Shown here piece by piece: positions 16,145 to 23,115 of a stretch of DNA of 64,000 nucleotides. The position numbers were made by a program, and so were the translations under genes. The notes beneath the pieces are model-generated. The model worked only from the letters and a program-made list of their open reading frames with translations, searched no databases and was not told the DNA's origin. How positions within the stretch are numbered: the first letter of the stretch is position 1; every line of letters starts with the position of its first letter. Source of the DNA: Mycolicibacterium frederiksbergense (lineage in GTDB: Bacteria; Actinomycetota; Actinomycetes; Mycobacteriales; Mycobacteriaceae); the NCBI RefSeq assembly GCF_029893345.1, contig NZ_JARXVE010000003.1, positions 310,001-374,000 on the forward strand, given 5' to 3'.

Positions 16145-17290
16145 ATGCGCAATCTGTCCGGTCGCCGCGAAGACACCCAGCTTCGCTGGCGGGCGCTGCT
16201 GCAGGAGCTCGGCGAGATGGACGACGACCTCGCCACCGAATACCTGATGCAGATCGACCGTGGTGCCCGGTTCTACGACAGCATCCCCGAAGAAGAGGAT
16301 TTGCTCGACGCCGCGCGTCTAGCGTTCCGCTATCTACTGGCCACGCTGCTGGAGCGCCCGATGAGCGCCGAACTGGCCGACTTTCCCGCCGCGATCGGGG
16401 CATTGCGGGCCACCCAGGGCATCGCGCTGGAAAACCTCACCGCGGCGGTGCGCACCGACTTCCTCGTCGCCTGGTCGGCCCTGCTCAGATTGGCCGGCGA
16501 CGACGACATGGCCGTGCTGGCGCTGCACGTCGACGTGCTCTGGAAGGCCGTCGACGAATTCGCCATGACGGTGCAGCGTGGTTATCTGGACCAGTGGCTT
16601 TCCATGGCCAGGACGAGCACCCTCGAACAGCAGCACAGCTTGTCCGACCTGTTCTCCGGGGAGCCTGCACCGGCCACGGTCCGGAGCGCAGCCCAGATCC
16701 TGGGCCTCGATGAGACGGCCAGGTATTGGGTGATCGGGGTGGCCAGCGAGGAGACCGGACGCACCGTCACCCGTCGCCTGCTCAACCGGCACCAGACAGC
16801 GCTGGACTACGTCGATCGCGGTGTGGCCCTCATCCTGGCGGCCGCCGACGGCCGCTGGCCCGACGACGACGCGGTGGTAGACGACCTGCTGACCGGCCTC
16901 GAAGGAGCCGTCGCACCCCGATCGGTACCGCTGCCGGAGGTGCACCGGGCGGCCGCGACGGTCCGGATGCTCGTCGATCTGGGCCTAGAGGCCACCACCC
17001 TGCGCCGCTCCTGGGCCCAGCTGTCGATAACCCAGCTTTCGGAAGTGATCGAGGACCTGCGCTGGTACGTCCTCGATCCACTCCACGATGTCCACGACCA
17101 CGAGTTGATCGTCGAGACCATCCAGGTCTTCGCCGGAACCGGTTCGATCTCCGACACCGCGTCGGCGCTCTACTGCCATCGCAACACCGTGATGAACCGG
17201 ATCCGCCGGTTCGAGGAGGCTACCGGCATCAGCCTGCGCAGCCCGCGCGCGCTGGCGATGGTTCAGTTGTGCCTGCTGCCGGCAGGATAA
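16145..17290 (+). CDS. PucR/CdaR-type transcriptional regulator (second paralogue)
   Basis: A 381-residue protein from ATG 16145, or one residue longer from the adjacent GTG. The layout is the same as for the regulator at 6070-7209: helical N-terminus (RWRALLQELGEMDDDLATEY), central GGDEF-like region, and a C-terminal PucR helix-turn-helix (TGSISDTASALYCHRN followed by TVMNRIRRFEEATG). It is divergent from the catabolic operon, the classic position for its regulator, with the composite element in between. Having two full-length paralogues, one inside the operon and one divergent from it, suggests two inputs (for example substrate and nitrogen status) or heteromers. That is inference. Longer in-frame starts upstream would cover the operator. 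Confidence 0.88.
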   Translation: MRNLSGRREDTQLRWRALLQELGEMDDDLATEYLMQIDRGARFYDSIPEEEDLLDAARLAFRYLLATLLERPMSAELADFPAAIGALRATQGIALENLTAAVRTDFLVAWSALLRLAGDDDMAVLALHVDVLWKAVDEFAMTVQRGYLDQWLSMARTSTLEQQHSLSDLFSGEPAPATVRSAAQILGLDETARYWVIGVASEETGRTVTRRLLNRHQTALDYVDRGVALILAAADGRWPDDDAVVDDLLTGLEGAVAPRSVPLPEVHRAAATVRMLVDLGLEATTLRRSWAQLSITQLSEVIEDLRWYVLDPLHDVHDHELIVETIQVFAGTGSISDTASALYCHRNTVMNRIRRFEEATGISLRSPRALAMVQLCLLPAG

Positions 17291-17574
17291 TTCGTCGTTC
17301 GCAGAGGACCGCCGGCGGAGCTCACCGTCGAAGCGACCAGCTTTGCTCACCAACGCAACGCGAGAGTCGCGGCCGGCCGATTTCAGGCAGGAGCGCATTG
17401 CGGTGGGAATGAAGACCTCCGAGATCGTTGAGCGTTCCTAGACAGCTCGCACTCCACTCGGAGGTCTTCTTCTTGTCACCACGCCACGCAGTCCCTAACC
17501 TCCGTGGTCAGCAAATGATGCAGGGCAGAGTTCTTGTGCTGGTGGTGTTGGACGTATCTCGGAGGCCGGGTAGA
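17291..17574. other. 284-bp intergenic region between PucR2 and the ACS-type transporter
   Basis: The two flanking genes converge here. Apart from the large inverted repeat at 17411-17469, no gene or element is supported. The region marks the junction between two accessory blocks. Confidence 0.5.
17411..17469 (+). terminator. 13-bp inverted repeat with T-rich tail, probable terminator or mobile-element scar
   Basis: GAAGACCTCCGAG at 17411-17423 is perfectly complementary to CTCGGAGGTCTTC at 17457-17469, with a 33-nt loop holding an inner GAGC/GCTC pair. The right arm runs into TTCTTCTT. The PucR2 gene ends 120 bp upstream and a convergent gene ends 106 bp downstream, so a terminator is the simplest reading. 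A remnant of mobile-element ends is possible. Confidence 0.5.
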
Positions 17575-18906
17575 TCACGGCGAAACGGTCATCGGTTCCA
17601 CGTGCTGCAGTGCGAAAGCGAAGATGACGACAGCAAGGATCGCAATGGCACCGGCCAGTACGAGCCCTCCCACGAATGAACCGGTGACACCCAGGATGAG
17701 GCCAATGATTGCGGGGCTCGCGATCCCAGCGGTGTTGGAAATGCCGTTGACGATGCCGGCGATCGAGCCCTCTTGGCCTTGGGAGGCGTGTGCGCGGGGC
17801 GACAGGTCACTGCACAGGCAGTAGATGCTGGCGACGGCGAACATGATAGATGCTGTCGAGATGGACAGCAGCACAAGGGCGGCGGCAGCGCTGTCGGCGA
17901 ATGCCGCGAAGGCAATGGAGCTGGACAGCAAGGACCCCGCGATGATGCAGGATTTGCGTGCCCGGGTGACCGACCAGCCGCGACGCAGCATGGCATCGGT
18001 GGTGTAACCGCCGACGTACTGCCCGATCAGCGCGGTGATGGCGGGGATGGAACCGAGGAGGCCAAGTTTCAACAGGCTGAATCCACGCTCTTGGACGAGA
18101 TACGCGGGGAACCAAGTGATGAAAAAATATTCGACGAAGGTGACGCACCAGAATCCGAATGCCACAGCCATGATGTTTCGGTTCTTGATCAAGGTGGTCC
18201 AGCGGAGTGGTTTTGTGTCCGAATCGATTTCGGTCGCTCGTCCCGCGTTGATGTGTTCGAGTTCAGCTTCCGACACACGCGGATGCTGGTTGGGTGATCG
18301 GTAGTACAGCACCCACGCCAGGGCCCACACGAGGCCGATGGTGCCGGTGACGATGAAAGATCCGCGCCAGCCGATCCATCCGATGAGGGCGGTGACCACC
18401 GGCAGCGCGAGAAGTGATCCAGCTCGGGATCCGCTGGCGACGATTCCGCTGGCCCTGCCGCGTTCGGAGGGCGGAAACCACGTGCCGACCGTCTTGATTC
18501 CCGACGGGAATGCGGCTGCCTCACCGACGCCGAGCAGCAGCCGTAGGCCAAAGAGCCCGCCGAATCCTTTGACGACGGAGGTCAGCGCTGTGCAGAAGGA
18601 CCACCACACGACAGCACCGGCGAACAGGAACCGCGGCCCGATGCGGTCGGCCAGTCGGCCGAAGGGCATTTGAAAGGCCGAGTATGTCCAGTAGAACGCG
18701 CCGAGGATCAAGCCACTGGCCCCGGCTGCCAGGCCTAGGTCGTCCGTCATGTACGGGAGGGCGACGGCGAGATTAGCCCGGTCGACGTAGCTGATGAGCA
18801 TGCCGAGGAACACCAGCGTAATAACCGTCCATCGGACTCTGCTGCGTCGGGGCGTGGAGGGGGACGGCTTTCGCGCGGGCATCTCGGTCTCTGCGGCTTG
18901 GGACAT
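17575..18906 (-). CDS. ACS-family MFS transporter (organic anion:H+ symporter type)
   Basis: A 443-residue carrier with 12 predicted membrane segments. LISYVDRANLAVALPYMTDD in TM1, FGRLADRIGPRFLF in the first loop, GEAAAFPSG and WFPPSERGRASG are typical of the anion:cation symporter group (galactonate, glucarate, 4-hydroxyphenylacetate, allantoate-type carriers). The start at 18906 (MSQAAETEM) was preferred over an extended one that would run into the operator. A palindrome nearly identical to that of the adjacent regulator lies 57-80 bp upstream of the ATG, so it is probably controlled by the FCD protein at 19037. It likely imports the substrate of the ureohydrolase. Codon use looks somewhat less GC-rich than in the core genes. 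Confidence 0.87.
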   Translation of the reverse strand: MSQAAETEMPARKPSPSTPRRSRVRWTVITLVFLGMLISYVDRANLAVALPYMTDDLGLAAGASGLILGAFYWTYSAFQMPFGRLADRIGPRFLFAGAVVWWSFCTALTSVVKGFGGLFGLRLLLGVGEAAAFPSGIKTVGTWFPPSERGRASGIVASGSRAGSLLALPVVTALIGWIGWRGSFIVTGTIGLVWALAWVLYYRSPNQHPRVSEAELEHINAGRATEIDSDTKPLRWTTLIKNRNIMAVAFGFWCVTFVEYFFITWFPAYLVQERGFSLLKLGLLGSIPAITALIGQYVGGYTTDAMLRRGWSVTRARKSCIIAGSLLSSSIAFAAFADSAAAALVLLSISTASIMFAVASIYCLCSDLSPRAHASQGQEGSIAGIVNGISNTAGIASPAIIGLILGVTGSFVGGLVLAGAIAILAVVIFAFALQHVEPMTVSP

Positions 18907-18962
18907 GGTCGGGTCCTGACATGTTGAGCAATGGGTGCCAAGGAGTGTGATCCAAGCCATCA

Positions 18963-18986
18963 ATGTCTGTCAATAGTGATAGACGT
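18963..18986. promoter_or_regulatory. Palindromic operator, copy 1 (upstream of the ACS transporter)
   Basis: The 24-bp inverted repeat has half sites ATGTCTGTCAAT and AGTGATAGACGT. It matches the operator at 19847-19870 at nearly every position. It lies between the transporter start (18906) and the end of the FCD regulator gene (19037). Repression by that regulator is inferred. Confidence 0.75.
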
Positions 18987-19036
18987 CAATCATCTTGGTC
19001 CCAGGCGGGTGGCTGCACCTTCCGGGCTTTCAGCGG

Positions 19037-19804
19037 TCATGCGGAACCGCTGGCCAGGAGCCGTTCGATCAGCGTCCCGTCGTGTTCGTCGATGAAGCGC
19101 AACACTTCGGAGATCAGGCGATCGAGGTGTGCGTACATCAACTCGGCGGCGCGCTTGTCGTCGCCGGCGATCACGGCGTGAGTGATTGCCGCGTGTTCGT
19201 CGACGCTTGCCGCGTTTCGGTGGTGTGCGGCGAGGATGACATCAAGCGTCCGCTCGACGAGGTCCATGCTTTCGTTGAACACGATGCCGAGCATCGCTTT
19301 GAGGACTGGATTTGTGGTGTGGCGCATGATTTCTCGGTGAAAGTCGAGGGCGACAACCCGAGGGATCACGCCGTCCGGTGTGGCCTTCTGGCGATGGTCG
19401 TCGACCAGCCGCTGCAGCGTGTCGCTTGAGGTCATCAGGGAGCGCGTGGCGTCGCGGACCGCTTCCGGTTCCACGGCTCGCCGGGCGCGCAACAAATTGA
19501 GCAGGTCGTCGGTGGTGCGTACGACGGTGGCGTCACGCACTTTCTCGATGGTTTCGGCACCGTGGCGGATGGATAACGCCAGGGCCCTGCCGTCCTTCGA
19601 CGGCGTGCGCCCCTTTGCGCCCACCTTCAAGGTCAGCCCTAAAGCGTCGAGTTCGCGGAGACGGCGGGCCATCGTGGCCTCCGAGAACTCGATGCCAAGC
19701 TGGGCTAGCTCTCCCACCAATTGCCTCGATCCAATGGGGCCGTCGGCGCCGTCGATCAGCAACAACACCTTCGACAGTTTGGCGTCGAGTTCGAGAGAGC
19801 TCAC
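19037..19804 (-). CDS. FCD-domain transcriptional regulator (FadR/GntR-like C-terminus)
   Basis: From the GTG at 19804 the protein has 255 residues. AAGGAGG five bases before this GTG decides the start; earlier in-frame ATGs lie beside or inside the operator. The N-terminal domain (about 1-75) is a winged helix (SRQLVGELAQLGIEFSEATM, then RRLRELDALGLTLKV) not of classic GntR sequence. The C-terminal FCD domain (about 100-245) is all-helical with metal/ligand-type residues (DFHREIMRHTTN, EHAAITHAVIAGDDKRAA). FCD proteins usually sense organic acids or amino acids. It is divergent from the ureohydrolase and probably represses both it and the transporter. Confidence 0.82.
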   Translation of the reverse strand: MSSLELDAKLSKVLLLIDGADGPIGSRQLVGELAQLGIEFSEATMARRLRELDALGLTLKVGAKGRTPSKDGRALALSIRHGAETIEKVRDATVVRTTDDLLNLLRARRAVEPEAVRDATRSLMTSSDTLQRLVDDHRQKATPDGVIPRVVALDFHREIMRHTTNPVLKAMLGIVFNESMDLVERTLDVILAAHHRNAASVDEHAAITHAVIAGDDKRAAELMYAHLDRLISEVLRFIDEHDGTLIERLLASGSA

Positions 19805-19844
19805 TTGCGCCTCCTTGGGCTGACGAACCATTCGAGATGATGAT

Positions 19845-19872
19845 AGATGTCTATCAATATTGACAGACATCT
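19845..19872. promoter_or_regulatory. 28-bp near-perfect palindromic operator, copy 2
   Basis: AGATGTCT and AGACATCT flank a TCAATATTGA core; only one pair of positions breaks the symmetry. It lies about 40 bp upstream of the chosen regulator start and about 170 bp upstream of the ureohydrolase start. A nested inverted repeat, TGATAG-ATGT-CTATCA, covers 19841-19856. The half sites recur upstream of the transporter at 18963. It is a likely binding site of the FCD regulator. Confidence 0.78.
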
Positions 19873-20040
19873 GGGTGATGGTCGACACTGGCCGGGCGTT
19901 CGTCGACGTACCCCGCAATCGGTCCCTTCGCCTGGACGAACCGCCGATTGACACGGACAGCGATGAACAGCGACACGGCCGAGTCGCCCTGTTTGGTTCC
20001 CGAGCCGCGACTACCAGATGAAATCGAAGGAGCAGAAATC

Positions 20041-21060
20041 GTGTCAGATCCCAGCGACCGCCTCAATCTTCCTTTTGTCGGCATCCCGAGCTACATGCGG
20101 TCGCCGATCGTGCAGGATCTGTCGACACTCGACGCCGACCTCGCCGTCCTCGGTGTGCCCTCCGATGAGGGATCGCCGTGGTACCCCGGTGCCCGGATGG
20201 CGCCGCGCCGGATGCGCGAGATGTCGGTCCGCTACGCCGGATACGGCAAAATGCAGAGGCGCCCAGGCTATTTCGATATCGAAACCGGTCAACGTTTCCT
20301 CGGCTACGAAATGGCCAACCAACGCATCGCCGACTGTGGTGACGTCGACATCATCTACACCAATCCCGAAGCCACGTACCGCAACATCACGCGCTCGACC
20401 AGCCAGATCTTGGAAGCCGGCGCCATTCCCCTGGTGATGGGCGGCGACCACGCCGTGACATGGGGAGTCGTGCGCGCATACGAGGAACCGATTACCGTCG
20501 TGCACTTCGACGCCCACCTCGACTACCGCCCCTTCGTTCACGGTGCCGAATACGGCAACGGCAGCCCGATGCTCAAGATCGGCAATCTGCCCAACGTCGG
20601 CACGATGATCCAGGTGGGTGCGCGGGGACTGCGGGCCAGCATCGACGATCTTGAACGAACCCGCGAGCGCGGAAACCACGTCATCACGATGGCCAACTAC
20701 CGTGAGCACGGCATCAAGGCCGTCACGGACGCACTCCCGGAGAACGGCAAGGTCTACGTCAGCGTTGACATTGACATTCTCGACCTACCGCTGGTCCCGG
20801 GATGTGCCTCTGCGGAGGCCGACGGCCTTACCTACAACGAGCTTCGGCAGACCATCTTCGCAATCGTCGCCAAGAATGAACTCGTCGGCTTCGACGTCGT
20901 CGAGATCAACCCCATGCTCGACGTCGCGTCCAACAACACCTCGTTGCTGGGCACCCAGCTCATGATCGAGACCGCCGGCCGCGCGGTCCTCAATCCGGCT
21001 TATCTCGCCCGTAAGGGCCGTGCGGCCGAGGAAGCGGTGACTGATGCAGTCCTCAGCTGA
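20041..21060 (+). CDS. Ureohydrolase (agmatinase/guanidino-acid hydrolase family)
   Basis: From the GTG at 20041 (AAGGAG 9 nt upstream) the enzyme has 339 residues, normal for agmatinase-type ureohydrolases; earlier ATGs lack a ribosome-binding site. Binuclear Mn ligands are His137 (GGDHAVTW), Asp157-His159-Asp161 (FDAHLDYRP), and Asp243 and Asp245 (SVDIDILD). The usual DP after the last motif is DLP, and the specificity loop reads PLVPGCASAEADGLTY, unlike standard agmatinase PGTGTPEPGG. The enzyme should split a guanidino compound to urea plus an amine. Coupling by 17-bp overlap to an aspartase-type lyase suggests a product such as aspartate. Guanidinosuccinate is the speculative substrate. 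Confidence 0.85.
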   Translation: MSDPSDRLNLPFVGIPSYMRSPIVQDLSTLDADLAVLGVPSDEGSPWYPGARMAPRRMREMSVRYAGYGKMQRRPGYFDIETGQRFLGYEMANQRIADCGDVDIIYTNPEATYRNITRSTSQILEAGAIPLVMGGDHAVTWGVVRAYEEPITVVHFDAHLDYRPFVHGAEYGNGSPMLKIGNLPNVGTMIQVGARGLRASIDDLERTRERGNHVITMANYREHGIKAVTDALPENGKVYVSVDIDILDLPLVPGCASAEADGLTYNELRQTIFAIVAKNELVGFDVVEINPMLDVASNNTSLLGTQLMIETAGRAVLNPAYLARKGRAAEEAVTDAVLS

Positions 21061-22483
21061 AGCCGCTGTGGCAGCACCCGGGGTCGCGCTGACTCGCATC
21101 GAACACGACCTGCTCGGCGATCTCAACGTGCCGGCGGATGCCTACTACGGCGTCCATACCGCTCGTGCGCTGCGCAATTTTCAGATCACCGGCACGGCCA
21201 TCAGCCGCTACCCCCACCTGGTTACGTCACTGGCCACGGTCAAACAGGCGGCTGCCATGGCCAATCAGCAGTGCGAGCTGCTGAACAACGAACGCGCCGA
21301 TGCGATAGCCGCTGCCTGCCAACGGATCCGAGGAGGTGAGTACCACGCGGAGTTCGTTGTAGATCCGATCCAAGGCGGAGCCGGCACGTCGACGAACATG
21401 AATGCCAACGAAGTGATCGCCAACATCGCACTCGTGGAGTACCTCGGGGCGCACCACGGTGACTACCACATCCTTCATCCGGTCGAACACGTCAACTTGG
21501 GGCAAAGCACCAACGATGTCTACCCAACGGCGTTGAAGCTGGCGATTCACGGCATGCTCGGCGAATACCGGGCCGCCCTGGAGCGTCTGAGCGAAGCCTT
21601 CGCCCAGAAAGCGGTCGAGTTCGCCGACCTGGTAAAGATCGGCCGCACCCAGCTCCAGGACGCTGTCCCGATGACGCTCGGGCAAGAGTTCGGCGCCTTT
21701 GCACTCACCCTCGCCGAAGACCTCGAACGGATCACCGAGGCCCGACTCCTTCTCTGCGAGCTGAACATTGGTGGCACCGCGATCGGTACAGGGCTGAACA
21801 CCCACCCGCAATACCGAGCGCTGGTGCTCGATGCCATTCGCCAGCTCACCGGCATCCCCGAGATCGCCGGAGCCAGTGACCTGATCGAAGCTACCCAAGA
21901 TGTCGGCGTATTCGTTCAGATCTCCGGCGTCATCAAACGCACGGCGACCAAGGTGTCCAAGATCTGCAATGATCTCCGGCTGCTGTCCTCCGGACCGCGG
22001 GCTGGCCTCAATGAGATCAACATCCCTGGCGTACAGGCGGGTTCGAGCATGATGCCCGGCAAGATCAACCCTGTCATCCCCGAAGTGGTCAATCAGGTCG
22101 CCTTCGCGGTTATCGGCAACGATGTAACGATCACCATGGCTGCCGAAGGCGGGCAACTCCAACTCAACGCCTTCGAACCCATCATCGCCCGCTGCCTGTT
22201 CGAAAACATCGCCACCATGCGCGCGGCCCTGGACAGCTTGACCGAGCTCTGTATCCGGGGGATCAGCGCCAACCCCACTCGGCTGCAAATGTACGTGTCT
22301 CAATCCATCAGCTTGGCAACGCTGCTCAACCCCATCATCGGCTACACCCGAGCAACCGAGCTCGCCACCCGCGCACTGGACAATGAACTCGACGTGCTCC
22401 AACTGGCCGTGGCATCGAACATGATCAGCCACGATCAGGCCGAGCAACTGCTCGCCTCGCTCGCCTCCCGCACCGCCGTGTGA
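21044..22483 (+). CDS. aspA: Aspartate ammonia-lyase (fumarase/aspartase superfamily)
   Basis: A 479-residue member of the fumarase/aspartase superfamily. The signature GSSMMPGKINPVIPE, the GGAGTSTNMNANEVIAN segment and HVNLGQSTNDVYPTALK are the three conserved active-site regions. Its length and the GKINP loop agree with aspartase better than with argininosuccinate lyase or adenylosuccinate lyase. It would convert L-aspartate to fumarate and ammonia, feeding the TCA cycle. The ATG overlaps the end of the ureohydrolase gene by 17 bp, so the two are translationally coupled. Fumarase C activity cannot be fully excluded from sequence, but the neighbouring nitrogen-releasing enzyme favours aspartase. 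Confidence 0.88.
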   Translation: MQSSAEAAVAAPGVALTRIEHDLLGDLNVPADAYYGVHTARALRNFQITGTAISRYPHLVTSLATVKQAAAMANQQCELLNNERADAIAAACQRIRGGEYHAEFVVDPIQGGAGTSTNMNANEVIANIALVEYLGAHHGDYHILHPVEHVNLGQSTNDVYPTALKLAIHGMLGEYRAALERLSEAFAQKAVEFADLVKIGRTQLQDAVPMTLGQEFGAFALTLAEDLERITEARLLLCELNIGGTAIGTGLNTHPQYRALVLDAIRQLTGIPEIAGASDLIEATQDVGVFVQISGVIKRTATKVSKICNDLRLLSSGPRAGLNEINIPGVQAGSSMMPGKINPVIPEVVNQVAFAVIGNDVTITMAAEGGQLQLNAFEPIIARCLFENIATMRAALDSLTELCIRGISANPTRLQMYVSQSISLATLLNPIIGYTRATELATRALDNELDVLQLAVASNMISHDQAEQLLASLASRTAV

Positions 22484-23115
22484 TTTCGCATCGTCGAAGT
22501 GGCCCGAAATGGAGGAGGCTGGACGGTCGCTGCGACGAATTGTGTTGGTGGCCTTCGGAGCTGATGGCGAGGTGATGTAGCGCGAGAACCAATGCCCCCA
22601 CAGTCGCGAACCCCATCGCCTTCACCGTGAGCGACGGTCGAGTGCAAGCAACCCCGGTGTCACAGTGAGCTTTTCGTCCCGCAGTACGAACTTCTCAACA
22701 CTGGGTGTCACCTGGTCCAGCGCACGTCGAAATCAGGATGATCGGCGTAGGCCGAGACGAACACCGCCGACGGGTCGAATCCCGAACCTCCAACATCCCC
22801 GGACTCGCCTTGCCCACATGGCAGCAGGTGATCGACCGTGAATACCAGCCGTGGACCCGCGATCGACTCGTCATCGACACCGCACACCTCAGCCCAGCCA
22901 ACGCGGCCAACCTCGTCATCAATCACGTCAGCACCACACACCCACGCCGCAATTAGGTCGCCGCACGCATCGAATCCCCCGGCACGACCAACCCTGGCGC
23001 TGTCGCGCCAACGCAGAATTCTCACTTCCATGTCCAATTGGCCATCGAGTGGACATTTGGGATGAGAAATGGACATAAAACTTGAGAAGCCACAGTCGTC
23101 TGTTGTAGACCGCCG
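22484..23115. other. 632-bp low-coding region between aspA and dnaB
   Basis: The two flanking genes converge. The only recognisable content is the kinase-like fragment at 22705-22956. No tRNA, intact gene or clear terminator was seen. It looks like the scarred right edge of the accessory block. Confidence 0.5.
22705..22956 (+). pseudogene. C-terminal remnant of a P-loop kinase-like (AAA_33) protein
   Basis: About 75 codons remain open and read EIRMIGVGRDEHRRRVESR, then IPGLALPTWQQVIDREYQPW and DRLVIDTAHLSP. I recognise this as the C-terminal part of the AAA_33/polynucleotide-kinase-like family (RRRVxxR lid, LPTWQQVxxREY, DTA near the end). The Walker A half is missing and I see no frame for it upstream. 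It is therefore most likely a truncated relic rather than a functional gene. The family call is from memory of the motif and is moderately secure. Confidence 0.55.

Noticed and set aside
17410..17440. Ten-codon leader peptide MKTSEIVERS
   Set aside because: It overlaps the left arm of the inverted repeat and has no ribosome-binding site or downstream gene on that strand; likely chance.
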